Assembly: GCF_027257875.1 (NCBI RefSeq)
Contig: NZ_JAPVQY010000065.1
Location: 1 to 44,774, forward strand
Length of the DNA: 44,774 nucleotides
Reading direction: 5' to 3'
Source of the DNA: Burkholderia sp. IMCC1007
GTDB taxonomy: Bacteria > Pseudomonadota > Gammaproteobacteria > Burkholderiales > Burkholderiaceae
Part shown: in pieces, positions 1 through 10,074 of the stretch
How positions within the stretch are numbered: position 1 is the first letter of the stretch
How the letters are laid out: every line of letters begins with the position of its first letter
Program-made: the position numbers and the translations under genes
Notes under the pieces: model-generated
What the model saw: the letters and a program-made list of their open reading frames with translations, nothing else
What the model was told of the DNA's origin: nothing
Databases searched by the model: none

Positions 1-1833
<1,833 letters not shown>

Positions 1834-1862
1834 TCGCGCCCGTTGCGCGCATTGCGCGTACG

Positions 1863-1905
1863 AGCCCCTGCGCGGCAATCCCGATTGCCCGCGCAGGGGC
1901 TTTTT
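1863..1905 (+). terminator. Intrinsic terminator after acs
   Basis: Arms AGCCCCTGCGCGG (1863-1875) and CCGCGCAGGGGCT (1889-1901) are complementary. An inner CAATC/GATTG pairing extends the stem, and TTTTT follows at 1901-1905. It lies 30 bases after the acs stop and ends just before the next start codon. Confidence 0.9.
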
Positions 1906-1918
1906 GCTAAATAACGGC

Positions 1919-2254
1919 ATGACCGTTTCGTCCCGTCCGGCGCGCGCCGTGCCGCCGCCCGTTCCCGAACCGCTTGCGCGTGCCCATGCGCGCTATTGGC
2001 GCTTCAACGTCGCGCTGATCGCGGTGCTGATGGCGATCGGCTTTACGGTGTCGTTCGTCGTGCCGTTCTTCGCGCCCGCGCTCGCGGGCATCCGCTTCGC
2101 CGGTTTCAGCCTGCCGTTCTACGTCGGCGCGCAAGGCGCGATTCTCATGTATCTGGTGCTGATCGTCGTCTACATCGGCCTGATGCAGCGCGCGGATCGC
2201 ACGCTGCGCCGCGCGTATGACGACCATGCCGCGGCTGCGGACGATGCTCGCTGA
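1919..2254 (+). CDS. DUF4212 sodium:solute symporter small subunit
   Basis: 111-residue membrane protein with two predicted membrane segments (around residues 24-47 and 61-84) and the RYWRFN motif at the N-terminal edge of the first helix, as in the DUF4212 family. These proteins accompany SSS-family symporters and are treated as their small subunit. The ATG at 1919 sits directly after the acs terminator. The same frame stays open far upstream inside acs, but that is antifunctional GC-rich overlap, so the ATG at 1919 is the sensible start. The stop is 3 bases from the large-subunit start, so the two are surely co-expressed. The substrate cannot be read from sequence; acetate or another short organic acid is suggested by acs next door. 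Confidence 0.85.
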   Translation: MTVSSRPARAVPPPVPEPLARAHARYWRFNVALIAVLMAIGFTVSFVVPFFAPALAGIRFAGFSLPFYVGAQGAILMYLVLIVVYIGLMQRADRTLRRAYDDHAAAADDAR

Positions 2255-2257
2255 GCC

Positions 2258-4273
2258 ATGCTGACGCATCGACTGATTCGCGCGTACGCGCTCTACACGC
2301 TCGGCTTTCTCGGCTTCATCGCGTTGCTGTGGCGGATCGAGCGCGCGACCGGCGCCGGCGTGTGGATCGGCTACGTGTTCCTGTTCGTGCCGATCGCCGT
2401 GTATGCGGTGATCGGGCTGTTGTCGCGCACGTCCGATCTCGTCGAATACTACGTGGCCGGGCGGCGCGTGCCGTCCGCGTTCAACGGGATGGCGACCGCG
2501 GCCGACTGGCTGTCGGCCGCGTCGTTCATCGGACTCGCCGGCTCGCTTTACGCAACCGGCTACGATGCGCTGGCCTACGTGATGGGGTGGACGGGCGGCT
2601 TCTGCCTCGTCGCGTTTCTGCTGGCGCCATATGTGCGCAAGCTCGCGCGCTACACGATTCCCGACTTTCTCGGCACGCGCTTTTCGAGCACCGCCGTGCG
2701 CGCGCTCGCGGCCGGCGCGGCGATCCTGTGCTCGTTCGTCTATCTGGTCGCGCAGATCCAGGGGATCGGGCTGATCGCGACGCGCTTCATCGGCGTCGAT
2801 TTCGCGATCGGCATCTTCTGCGGGCTCGCCGGCATTCTCGTGTGCTCGTTTCTCGGCGGGATGCGCGCGGTCACGTGGACGCAGGTCGCGCAGTACATCA
2901 TCCTGATCAGCGCGATCCTGATACCGGTGTCGTTGATCGCGATGAAGAACGGGCTCGGGCCGGTGCCGCAGTTCAATTACGGGAAGCTGATGGAGCGGGT
3001 GGCGGCGCGTGAGGCGCAAGTGCGCGACGCGGCCGACGAGCAGCAGGTGCGCGATGCGTATCGGCGACAGGCCGCGGTCATCCAGACGCAGCTGGACCGC
3101 TTGCCGGCGTCGTATGCGGATGCGCGCCGGCAACTCGTCGACCAGCTTGCCGACCTCCGGCGCCATAACGGTCCGCTGCGTGAGATCAACCAGCGCGAGC
3201 ACGAACTGGCCGATTTCCCGCGTGACCCGACGGCGGCGCGCGTCGCATGGACGCAGGCGCGCGACGATCTGCTTGCGCGCGCCGAGCCGCCGGTGCCGAT
3301 GCACGAGCCGTTTCCCGCCGCGAGCGACGACGAACGCAAGCCGCGCGAGCGGAATTTCCTCGCGCTGTTGTTGTGCCTGTCGCTCGGCACCGCGAGCCTG
3401 CCGCATATCCTGACGCGCTACAACACGACGACGTCGGTCGCGTCCGCGCGCCGTTCGGTCGGGTGGACGCTGTTCTTCATCGCGCTGTTCTACCTGAGCG
3501 TGCCGGTGCTCGCGGTGATGATCAAGTACGAGATTCTTGCGAACCTCGTCGGGCGGCCGATCGCCGAATTGCCCGCGTGGGTCACGCAGTGGCATCACTT
3601 CGAACCCGACCTGATCAGTGTCGTCGAGGTGATTCGCGACGGCATCGTGCACTGGTCGGAAATCCAGATGCAGCCGGACATGGTCGTGCTCGCCGCGCCG
3701 GAGATCGCGGGGTTGCCGTATGTCGTGTCGGGGTTGATCGCTGCGGGCGCGCTGGCCGCGGCGCTGTCGACCGCGGACGGCTTGTTGCTGACGATCGCGA
3801 ATGCGTTGTCGCACGACGTCTATTACTGCATGGTCGCGCCGGATGCGTCGAGCCAGCGGCGCGTGACGATCTCGAAGGTGCTGCTGCTCGGCGTCGCGCT
3901 GTTCGCGTCGTATGTCGCGTCGCTCAATACGGGGAAGATTCTGTTTCTGGTGGGGGCCGCGTTTTCACTTGCGGCGTCGAGCTTCTTTCCGGTGCTGGTG
4001 CTCGGGGTGTTCTGGAAACGGACGACGACGCGCGGCGCGCTCGCCGGAATGGTGACGGGGCTCGCCGTTTGTGTGTATTACATCGTGTCGACGTATCCGT
4101 ATTTCACGCAGCTTACGGGGTTTGCCGGGCGGACGTGGTTCGGGATCGAGCCGATCAGTTCGGGCGTGTTCGGGGTGCCGGCCGGGTTTGCGGTGGCGAT
4201 TGCGGTGAGCTTGCTCGATCGGCCGCCGGATGAATATACGCGGGCGTTGGTGGATTACATTCGGCATCCGTGA
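2258..4273 (+). CDS. SSS-family sodium:solute symporter, large subunit
   Basis: 671-residue, many-helix transporter of the solute:sodium symporter family, of the type annotated as cation/acetate symporter and paired with DUF4212. The family signature is visible in YYVAGRRVPSAFNGMATAADW and in GALAAALSTADGLLLTIANA, here given in pieces of the helices that line the sodium site. An unusual feature is a hydrophilic stretch of about 125 residues (roughly residues 240-365) rich in Glu, Arg, Gln and Ala, predicted to be coiled coil, which splits the helical core and makes the protein longer than classic ActP-type members. It starts 3 bases after the small-subunit stop. The acetate assignment is inference from the neighbour acs. 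Confidence 0.88.
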   Translation: MLTHRLIRAYALYTLGFLGFIALLWRIERATGAGVWIGYVFLFVPIAVYAVIGLLSRTSDLVEYYVAGRRVPSAFNGMATAADWLSAASFIGLAGSLYATGYDALAYVMGWTGGFCLVAFLLAPYVRKLARYTIPDFLGTRFSSTAVRALAAGAAILCSFVYLVAQIQGIGLIATRFIGVDFAIGIFCGLAGILVCSFLGGMRAVTWTQVAQYIILISAILIPVSLIAMKNGLGPVPQFNYGKLMERVAAREAQVRDAADEQQVRDAYRRQAAVIQTQLDRLPASYADARRQLVDQLADLRRHNGPLREINQREHELADFPRDPTAARVAWTQARDDLLARAEPPVPMHEPFPAASDDERKPRERNFLALLLCLSLGTASLPHILTRYNTTTSVASARRSVGWTLFFIALFYLSVPVLAVMIKYEILANLVGRPIAELPAWVTQWHHFEPDLISVVEVIRDGIVHWSEIQMQPDMVVLAAPEIAGLPYVVSGLIAAGALAAALSTADGLLLTIANALSHDVYYCMVAPDASSQRRVTISKVLLLGVALFASYVASLNTGKILFLVGAAFSLAASSFFPVLVLGVFWKRTTTRGALAGMVTGLAVCVYYIVSTYPYFTQLTGFAGRTWFGIEPISSGVFGVPAGFAVAIAVSLLDRPPDEYTRALVDYIRHP

Positions 4274-4521
4274 GGGGGAGGAGCGGCGACGTTCGAACAG
4301 ACCGCACCTGAAGAAGGATCATCATTGTTGCGTGGTCGATATGGTCAACGACCATGCTGCCGCGTTCGCAAGTGGAGCGTTGGCGGATAAGAAGGGACCT
4401 GGGCTGACGGCGTTCGTTCGCGCTGGAACAGCGCCTGTCGCGGCGGCGGGGCGCGACCGATTCTGGCGGCGTGGCATTTGTCGTCGGCCGGCGCAAAGCC
4501 GGTGCTCGGCGAGCGATAAAG

Positions 4522-4559
4522 AAAAAGCCCCGCAGAACATTGATTCTGCGGGGCTTTTC
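4522..4559 (-). terminator. Intrinsic terminator of the tRNA-Ser gene
   Basis: Inverted repeat AGCCCCGCAGAA / TTCTGCGGGGCT with a short loop. Read on the minus strand it ends in TTTTTC, as expected for termination of the tRNA transcript. On the plus strand it has TTTT, so it may also act on the symporter mRNA. Confidence 0.85.
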
Positions 4560-4567
4560 AGTATGTC

Positions 4568-4658
4568 TGGCGGAGAGAGGGGGATTCGAACCCCCGATAG
4601 GCGATTAACCTATACACGCTTTCCAGGCGTGCGACTTAAACCACTCATCCATCTCTCC
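4568..4658 (-). tRNA. tRNA-Ser (anticodon GGA)
   Basis: On the minus strand the gene starts GGAGAGATGG and ends CTCTCCGCCA. The seven-base acceptor stem GGAGAGA pairs with TCTCTCC, and CCA is genomically encoded. The anticodon stem-loop is CACGC CTGGAAA GCGTG with anticodon GGA (4622-4624). The long variable arm (TATAGGTTAATCGCCTATC region) is the class II hallmark of serine tRNAs. The T arm contains GGTTCGAATCC. A terminator follows directly. A plus-strand reading frame across this tRNA gives the well-known spurious GIRTPDRRLTYTRFPG peptide. Confidence 0.97.
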
Positions 4659-4774
4659 GGAAGACCGAGAGTATAGCAAACTCTGGCGGCCCCTCGCCAC
4701 CCCCTTTCAACGACCCGTCGACGCCGACCGGCACCCACCCGCCGCGGCGCGCGCAGAGGGTCTGCGCCCGCGCG

Positions 4775-4905
4775 TCAGAAATCCGTCGTCATCGACAGCC
4801 ACACCGAGCGCCGAGCGCCCCGCGTCAGATGCCCGCCGATCGCCGACGACCAGTACGGCTTGTTCGCGACGTTGCGCATGGTTGCGCGCAACGTCGTCGA
4901 CCGGG
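4775..4905 (-). pseudogene. C-terminal remnant of a TonB-dependent siderophore receptor
   Basis: On the minus strand, ending at the TGA at 4775-4777, the frame reads TTLRATMRNVANKPYWSSA, then an IGGHLTRGARRSVW segment, and finishes LSMTTDF followed by stop. This is the last two beta-strands of a siderophore receptor barrel, with the terminal aromatic residue required for outer-membrane assembly. Upstream of about residue 45 from the end the family resemblance stops, and no start codon, plug domain or TonB box is present, so only the 3' end of a gene of about 700 codons survives. This is a deletion remnant beside a tRNA gene. The family call rests on my recognition of the C-terminal pattern. 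Confidence 0.7.
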
Positions 4906-5337
4906 ACTCCTGTCGGAGGGTCTGCTGGCGCTGCGCGCGCGATGTCCGACCGGTGCGATGTCCGCGTCATGCTGCCTACGCTCGTGAAGTCCCGGCGATT
5001 CCCATGTCAGCGCGGCATTCGTGCACATGGACGGACGGCGCAATTTCACAATTCGTGACCAGTTGATGTCGTTCGTCTCACCCCCGTCGGTCCGTTCCGC
5101 GGGCAGGCTCGATGACCCTTGGTCGGTCGGCGCGGCGGTGGTCGACGGCGTCCAGGTCGCCCGAAATCACCCAAAATTCGGTTATTTCATTTTCATTTCA
5201 TATTGATCTGACATGTAAGCTTGGGCGGGCCGCAATCCCGCGCGGTGGCGGTAGATGGCCGCAGGGGCGGCGTTGCCCGGCCGACGTATCGCGATGCCTG
5301 ATTACAAAATGAATGGAATATGAAAGAATTCGTTCCC
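4906..5337. other. Intergenic stretch without a recognised gene
   Basis: Between the receptor scrap and the telA promoter I see no supported gene. The part from about 5180 to 5220 and 5300 to 5340 is distinctly AT-richer than the surroundings (for example TTCATTTTCATTTCATATT), which suggests regulatory or decayed DNA. Short open frames here have no recognisable product and no convincing ribosome binding site. Confidence 0.6.
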
Positions 5338-5367
5338 TTGACGCAATGGGGCCACGGCATTTATTGT
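5338..5367 (+). promoter_or_regulatory. Candidate sigma-70 promoter of the ter operon
   Basis: TTGACG at 5338-5343, an 18-base spacer, then TATTGT at 5362-5367, about 95 bases upstream of the telA start in an otherwise GC-rich region. Assigned by consensus match only. Confidence 0.45.
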
Positions 5368-5449
5368 CCGTCTGCCGCCCGTGAGAGAGCACGACGGCAA
5401 TCGGATGCGCGCCGCGCGCACGACAACACGCAACAGAAGCAAAAAAGGA

Positions 5450-5464
5450 ATGTGGTAGCCACAT
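5450..5464 (+). promoter_or_regulatory. Hairpin overlapping the telA start codon
   Basis: ATGTGG-TAG-CCACAT is a perfect 6-bp inverted repeat with a 3-base loop. Its right arm contains the first two bases of the telA ATG (5463-5465). The purine-rich AAAAAAGGAA immediately upstream is the only ribosome binding candidate, and it is unusually far (about 13 bases) from the start unless the hairpin folds. Confidence 0.4.
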
Positions 5465-6551
5465 GAAGCCGCTATTCGATGACAAGAAATCCGATGCGGT
5501 CAGCGATCGTCCTGCCACCCCGTCTTCGTCTCCCGTCGCCGTTCCCGTCGCCCCCGTCGCGCCGGCCGCCCCCGTGCCGGACAACGTGCGCCTGATCACC
5601 ATCGACGAGATCGACCAGCTCGGCGCGACGCAGGGCACGCGAATCGCTGCTTTCTCGCAGCGGATTCTCACGAGCGTGCGCGCGTCGGATGCCGACCAGT
5701 TCGGCGACAAGCTCAACGCGCTGATCGCGACCGCGAAGGGGCTCGACCCGCGCGGCGCCGACAAGGGCGGGCTGCTCACGCAGGTCACGCGGCTGTTCCG
5801 CTCGACCAAGGAGAAGCTGCTGTCGCAGTACGAGTCGGTGAGCAAGCGGATGGATACGCTCGTCGTCGAACTCGAGACGCATGCGCAGCGGCAGAAGGCC
5901 GGCATCGACGAGCTCGAGCGCATGTACACCGACAACTACGCGCTGCACCAGGAGCTCGCGCACGCGAAGGCACACGGCGAAACGGCGCTCGCGGCGCTGC
6001 GTGCGCATCTCGCCGCCGGCCAGCAGCCGGCGGACGACGCGTTCGCCGCGCAGCGCCTGCTCGACGTGAAGCGCAAGGTCGACGCGCTCGAAAGCAAGCT
6101 CGACGATCTCGACCGCGCGATGCTGATGTCGAAGCAGCTCGCGCCGCAGATCCGGATGGAGCAGGACCAGAAACGCACGCTGACGTCGAAGTTCATGACG
6201 ATCAAGACCGTGCTGATTCCCGCGTGGACCAACGCGTTCGCGCTCTACCTCGAGCAACTCAGCACGAAGCGCGCGGCGGCGCTCGCGAACGCGACGTACG
6301 ACGCGGCCGACGAGGCGATCCGCGCGCAGGCCGACCTGAATCGACAGAACGCGCAGGAAGTCGCGAAGCTCGGCCAGCGTCCGGTGATTTCGACCGACAC
6401 GTTCGAATACGCGCAGCAGCAGCTGTTCGGCGCGTTCGACGACATCACGCAGATCATCGCCGACGGCCGCCGCCAGCGCGAGCAGGACGCGCCGCGCCTG
6501 CGCCGGCTCGAACAGGACCTGATCACCCGATTCGCTCCGAGGCAAAACTAA
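5463..6551 (+). CDS. telA: TelA-family toxic anion resistance protein
   Basis: 362-residue soluble protein of the TelA/KlaA family (toxic anion resistance, PF05816), linked to tellurite and envelope stress resistance. Its molecular activity is not established. Residues 1-45 are a Pro/Ala/Val-rich low-complexity region. The rest is nearly all helical, with heptad-like stretches (for example LDVKRKVDALESKLDDLDRA). The family feature LEQLSTKRAAALANATYDAADEAI lies around residues 260-285, and a C-terminal arginine-rich helix resembles the TelA ending. It is first in an operon with vWA, DUF475/TerC-like and TerD genes; the next start is 27 bases after its stop. This gene set matches known ter-type stress modules. 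Confidence 0.88.
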   Translation: MKPLFDDKKSDAVSDRPATPSSSPVAVPVAPVAPAAPVPDNVRLITIDEIDQLGATQGTRIAAFSQRILTSVRASDADQFGDKLNALIATAKGLDPRGADKGGLLTQVTRLFRSTKEKLLSQYESVSKRMDTLVVELETHAQRQKAGIDELERMYTDNYALHQELAHAKAHGETALAALRAHLAAGQQPADDAFAAQRLLDVKRKVDALESKLDDLDRAMLMSKQLAPQIRMEQDQKRTLTSKFMTIKTVLIPAWTNAFALYLEQLSTKRAAALANATYDAADEAIRAQADLNRQNAQEVAKLGQRPVISTDTFEYAQQQLFGAFDDITQIIADGRRQREQDAPRLRRLEQDLITRFAPRQN

Positions 6552-6578
6552 CAACCAAGAGAACCGAGAGAACACCGC

Positions 6579-7319
6579 ATGATTACGCTTGAGAAACGCG
6601 CGGCGAAGGTCGCGATCGTCCTCGAAAAACGCCAGATCCTGAAGCCGGCGGTCGTGCGCGTCGGCGCGGCGCTCGACATCTCGGGTTCCGCGAAGCCGCT
6701 TTACCAGTCGGGGGTGATCCAGGAGACGCACGACCGGATCCTCGGCATCGCGCTGAAATTCGACGACAACGGCGAAGTCGATACGTGGACCTTCACCGAA
6801 GGCTACAACCGCCTGCCGACCGCGACGCCGGAAAACTACGGTTCGTACATTTCCGACCACGTGCTCAACGCACGGATCGACAAGTGGGGCGGCACGCAGT
6901 ACGCGCCGGTGATGAACGACATCGTCGACTTCTTCTTCCGCGCGCCGGAACCCAAGCGCGAAGAAAAGCGCGGCTTTCTGAGCCGGCTGTTCGGCGGCGC
7001 GGACGACACGCCCGCGCCGGCCGCGTCCGCGCCGGTGAACGGCCATCTGCCCGCGTGGGTGCTGTTCGTCACCGACGGCCAGAACCCGAAGAACGACCGC
7101 AAGCGCGTGCGTCAGCTGCTGGCCGAGTCGCAGCACTTCCCGCTGTACTGGTCGCTCGTCGGCGTCGGCGACCCAAGCGAATTTGGCTTTCTCGCGGAAG
7201 TCGCCGACGAGATGCCGAACGTCGGCTTCCTGCACCTGGAATCGCTCGACGTGAGCGACGAACAGATCTACGAACAGCTGATCACGCAGGAATTCTGCGA
7301 CTGGGTGCGCGCGAAATGA
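6579..7319 (+). CDS. vWA-domain tellurium resistance protein (TerF/TerY-like)
   Basis: 246 residues with a von Willebrand factor A fold. The metal-binding MIDAS motif DISGS is at residues 33-37, with a supporting GGTQ Thr near residue 108 and an FVTDG strand near 166-170. Ter-associated vWA proteins of this type are thought to act as metal-dependent scaffolds for TerD-family partners. A short variable Pro/Ala/Arg insert lies about residues 125-155. The gene lies between telA and the DUF475 gene in the same orientation with short gaps, so it is co-transcribed. I avoid a specific symbol because TerF and TerY subgroups cannot be separated by eye. Confidence 0.85.
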   Translation: MITLEKRAAKVAIVLEKRQILKPAVVRVGAALDISGSAKPLYQSGVIQETHDRILGIALKFDDNGEVDTWTFTEGYNRLPTATPENYGSYISDHVLNARIDKWGGTQYAPVMNDIVDFFFRAPEPKREEKRGFLSRLFGGADDTPAPAASAPVNGHLPAWVLFVTDGQNPKNDRKRVRQLLAESQHFPLYWSLVGVGDPSEFGFLAEVADEMPNVGFLHLESLDVSDEQIYEQLITQEFCDWVRAK

Positions 7320-7362
7320 GCGCGCCCCGCCAATCCCTTTTTCTGAACCCGGTTACCCCATC

Positions 7363-8379
7363 ATGTTGAAAGACTTCAAGATCCCGTTGTCGCTCACGGT
7401 GCTCGCGCTGATCGCGGCCTATCTCCTCGGCGGCGTGAAGGACATGCTGATCGTCGCAGTCCTGTGCGTGCTCGAAATTTCACTGTCGCTCGATAACGCG
7501 GTCGTCAACGCATCGGTGCTCAAGAACTGGTCGGAGAAGTGGCGCAACCGCTTCATGGTGTTCGGCCTGCCGGTCGCGGTGTTCGGCATGCGGCTCGTGT
7601 TCCCGCTGCTGATCGTCGCGGTGATCGGCCACATCGGCCTGTGGGATGCGCTGACGCTCGCGGTCGAATCGCCGGACAAGTACGCGGCGGTGCTGACGTC
7701 CGCACATCACGAGGTGTCGGCGTTCGGCGGCGCGTTCCTGCTGATGGTGTTCTTCAAGTTCATGCTCGACGCCGAGAAGGACGAGCACTGGATCGGCTTC
7801 CTCGAAGGCCCGATGCGCCACCTCGGCCGCATCACCGCGCTGGAAGTCGCGCTGACGCTCGCGATCGTGATCATCGCGTCGTTCTACGTGCCGGCGGCCG
7901 AGCAGGTCAGCTTCCTGCTCGCGGGCGCGTTCGGCGTGATCGGCTTCGTGATCGCGCACGGCGTGGGCGATCTGGTCGGCGGCGAGAACACGGGCACGCG
8001 CGTGGTGCGCGAAGGCGTTGCGGGTTTCATGTATCTGGAAGTGCTCGATTCGTCGTTCAGCTTCGACGGCGTGATCGGTGCCTTCGCGCTGTCGAACAAC
8101 ATCTTCCTGATCGCACTCGGCCTCGGCGTCGGCGCGGCCTACATCCGGGAAATGACGCTCGTGCTGCTGAAGAAGGGCACGCTCGCGCAGTATCGCTATC
8201 TCGAACACGGCGCGTTCTGGGCGATCGGCGCGCTCGCGACGATCATGTTCCTCGGCGTGAAGTTCGACGTGCCCGAGGTCGTCACGGGCCTGATCGGCGC
8301 GGCGATGATCGCGGCGGCGGTGTGGTCGTCGATCGTCGCGCAGCGCAGGGAAGACCGGACTGCGGTCGCAGGCGAGTAG
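7363..8379 (+). CDS. DUF475 integral membrane protein of the TerC superfamily
   Basis: 338 residues with about nine predicted membrane helices. EISLSLDNAVVNA at residues 33-45 and DSSFSFDGVIGAFAL near residues 228-242 are the paired acidic intramembrane motifs typical of TerC/DUF475 proteins, which are suspected metal or ion transporters. The acidic cytoplasmic loop DAEKDEH (about 138-144) is also typical. The start lies 43 bases after the vWA gene stop. In ter modules the TerC-type protein is the membrane component that meets the TerD and vWA proteins. The substrate is unknown; manganese export is reported for other TerC families, but nothing here proves it. Confidence 0.85.
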   Translation: MLKDFKIPLSLTVLALIAAYLLGGVKDMLIVAVLCVLEISLSLDNAVVNASVLKNWSEKWRNRFMVFGLPVAVFGMRLVFPLLIVAVIGHIGLWDALTLAVESPDKYAAVLTSAHHEVSAFGGAFLLMVFFKFMLDAEKDEHWIGFLEGPMRHLGRITALEVALTLAIVIIASFYVPAAEQVSFLLAGAFGVIGFVIAHGVGDLVGGENTGTRVVREGVAGFMYLEVLDSSFSFDGVIGAFALSNNIFLIALGLGVGAAYIREMTLVLLKKGTLAQYRYLEHGAFWAIGALATIMFLGVKFDVPEVVTGLIGAAMIAAAVWSSIVAQRREDRTAVAGE

Positions 8380-8380
8380 C

Positions 8381-8413
8381 GCAGCACACCCGCAGCACAC
8401 CCGCAGCACACGC
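8381..8413 (+). repeat. 11-bp tandem repeat, three units
   Basis: GCAGCACACCC occurs twice exactly, followed by one variant GCAGCACACGC, directly after the DUF475 gene stop and before the terD ribosome binding region. It is too short to have an obvious function. Confidence 0.7.
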
Positions 8414-8491
8414 ACAACGTCATCAAGGGGCCGCACGGCGCGGCCCGGCATTGCCGCCGGCGCAACGGCGGTTCCAGCAGAAGAGGTTCAG

Positions 8492-9148
8492 ATGATCAAT
8501 TTGTCGAAAGGCGGTCGCGTCAACCTGTCGAAGGAAGCGCCCGGCACGCAGAAATTCCGCATCGGTCTCGGTTGGGATGCGAACGCGACGGACACGGGCA
8601 CGGATTTCGATCTCGACGTGTCGGTGTTCCTGTGCAAGTACGACGCGCAGAGCTACCCGAAGCTGATCTCGGATCAGCACTTCGTGTTCTACAACAGCGA
8701 AGTGCGCACGATGGACCGCAAGGAAACCTTCATCCAGCCGGGTGACGATTTCCCGAAGCGCGGGATGCCCGCATCGAAGTGCCTGGGCGTCGTGCATAGC
8801 GGCGACAACCGCACGGGCAGCGGCGACGGCGACGACGAAATCATCTTCATCGACATGACGAAGCTCGCGGCCGACGTCGAGGAAATCTCGGTGGTGGTGA
8901 CGATCGATCAGGCCGAAGCGCGTCGCCAGAACTTCGGCCAGGTTCGCAACAGCTACATCCAGATCGCCGACGAGGTGTCGGGCGCGGTGATCGCGAAGTA
9001 TGCGCTCGAGGAAGATTTCTCGATGGAGACGTCGGTGCAGGTGGGCAGTTTCTATCGTCGCGACGGGCACTTCATGTTCAAGGCGGTCGGCGCCGGCTAC
9101 AACCGCGGCCTCGGCGATTTCGTGCGCGCGTACGGCGGCGTGGTCTGA
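8492..9148 (+). CDS. terD: TerD-family calcium-binding stress protein
   Basis: 218-residue member of the TerD/TerZ/TerE/CABP1 family. The N-terminal pattern INLSKGGRVNLSKEAPG, the FDLDVSVFL strand and the acidic Ca-binding segment TGSGDGDDEIIFIDM (about residues 108-122) are all visible, and a second acidic turn DTGTDFDLD lies near residue 35-43. TerD proteins are cytoplasmic, bind calcium and act in tellurite, oxidative and phage stress responses. Members are usually about 190 residues; this one has a slightly longer insert around residues 85-105. The start is ATG with AAGAGG about 8 bases upstream. The last well-understood gene of the ter operon. Confidence 0.93.
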   Translation: MINLSKGGRVNLSKEAPGTQKFRIGLGWDANATDTGTDFDLDVSVFLCKYDAQSYPKLISDQHFVFYNSEVRTMDRKETFIQPGDDFPKRGMPASKCLGVVHSGDNRTGSGDGDDEIIFIDMTKLAADVEEISVVVTIDQAEARRQNFGQVRNSYIQIADEVSGAVIAKYALEEDFSMETSVQVGSFYRRDGHFMFKAVGAGYNRGLGDFVRAYGGVV

Positions 9149-9199
9149 CTGGCGGCAGCCCGGCGTGCGGAACACCGCCGCGCCGCGCAGGAAGCAGCG

Positions 9200-10072
9200 A
9201 TGACGAATCCGTCCGACGAGCCGAAGCGGCTCGAGTTCGATACGACGCCCGAGCGCACGCCCGGGCGTCTTGCGTTCGACACGCCGGCCGCGCCCGGTGC
9301 GCCGGTCGCGCGTGCGTCCGAGCGGCCCACGCCGCAGGCGCTCGATTTCGGGCCGGCGCCCGCGTCCGATCAAGCCGTGCGTACAGCGCCCGCCGATGCG
9401 GTCGGCCGCGCGCTGTTCGGCGAGTCGAACCATTCGCAGCTCGAAGCGTGCTTCCGCGCCGCGCAGGCCAGCTTTCCGACGCTCTATCCCGACTACGCGC
9501 CGCGCATCGAGCGGCACATCCGGCAACTGGTGCCGCTCAAGCTCGCGACCGTCGCGACGATCGGCGACGGGGCGCTGGAGGCGGCGGGCAATCTCGTCGA
9601 AGCAGTCGCGGCGACGACGCGCGAATTCAACGAACTCGGCGCGGCCGACATGATGGCCGGGATGCTCGCGCAGGCAACGCGCAAGACCGGCATGTTCGAA
9701 CGCTGGTTCGGTACGGCGTCCAGCCATGTCGACTACCGCGCGGCGCTCGGCGCGCTCAAGCAATCGCTCGGCTTTTTCCCGCGCCGCACCGAGGCACTCG
9801 CCGCGAAGGTCCGTCATGCGGAAGAAAGCCTCGTGGTCGTGCTCGCGGCGCTGAGTGCGGTGTCGGACGTCGTGCGCGCACCGGACGACACCGGTATCGA
9901 GCGCACGCTGTTCGACCGTCGCAATATCGTCGGGCAGGCCGTCCAGCAGATCCGGATGCAGCCCGCGCAACTGCGCGGGCTCGACGAGCGCGTGACCGAT
10001 CTGCTGTCGCGCGCCGATCACCTGATGAACGTCGTGCTGCCGGCGGCGCTGGCAGCGCGGCCGCAGCGCTGA
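9200..10072 (+). CDS. Ter-operon protein of unknown function
   Basis: 290 residues that I cannot assign to a named family. Residues 1-75 are probably disordered and carry three degenerate repeats: RLEFDTTPE, RLAFDTPAA and ALDFGPAPA. From about residue 80 onward the protein is predicted to be alpha-helical and soluble, with leucine-rich heptad-like segments (for example LVPLKLATVATIGDGALEAAG). The helical region is faintly reminiscent of TelA-type helical bundles, but I would not claim homology. It starts 51 bases after terD in the same orientation, so it is probably the fifth operon gene and a partner of TelA, vWA or TerD. The repeated L-x-FD element could be a short docking motif. Confidence 0.75.
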   Translation: MTNPSDEPKRLEFDTTPERTPGRLAFDTPAAPGAPVARASERPTPQALDFGPAPASDQAVRTAPADAVGRALFGESNHSQLEACFRAAQASFPTLYPDYAPRIERHIRQLVPLKLATVATIGDGALEAAGNLVEAVAATTREFNELGAADMMAGMLAQATRKTGMFERWFGTASSHVDYRAALGALKQSLGFFPRRTEALAAKVRHAEESLVVVLAALSAVSDVVRAPDDTGIERTLFDRRNIVGQAVQQIRMQPAQLRGLDERVTDLLSRADHLMNVVLPAALAARPQR

Positions 10073-10074
10073 GC

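Noticed and set aside
1907..3814. 635-codon minus-strand frame opposite the symporter genes
   Set aside because: Arg/His/Asp-rich shadow of the plus-strand symporter in GC-rich DNA; no family resemblance.
4230..4676. 148-codon plus-strand frame with the GIRTPDRRLTYTRFPG peptide
   Set aside because: This is the classic false protein read across a tRNA-Ser gene; the DNA is tRNA-Ser(GGA) on the minus strand plus its terminator.
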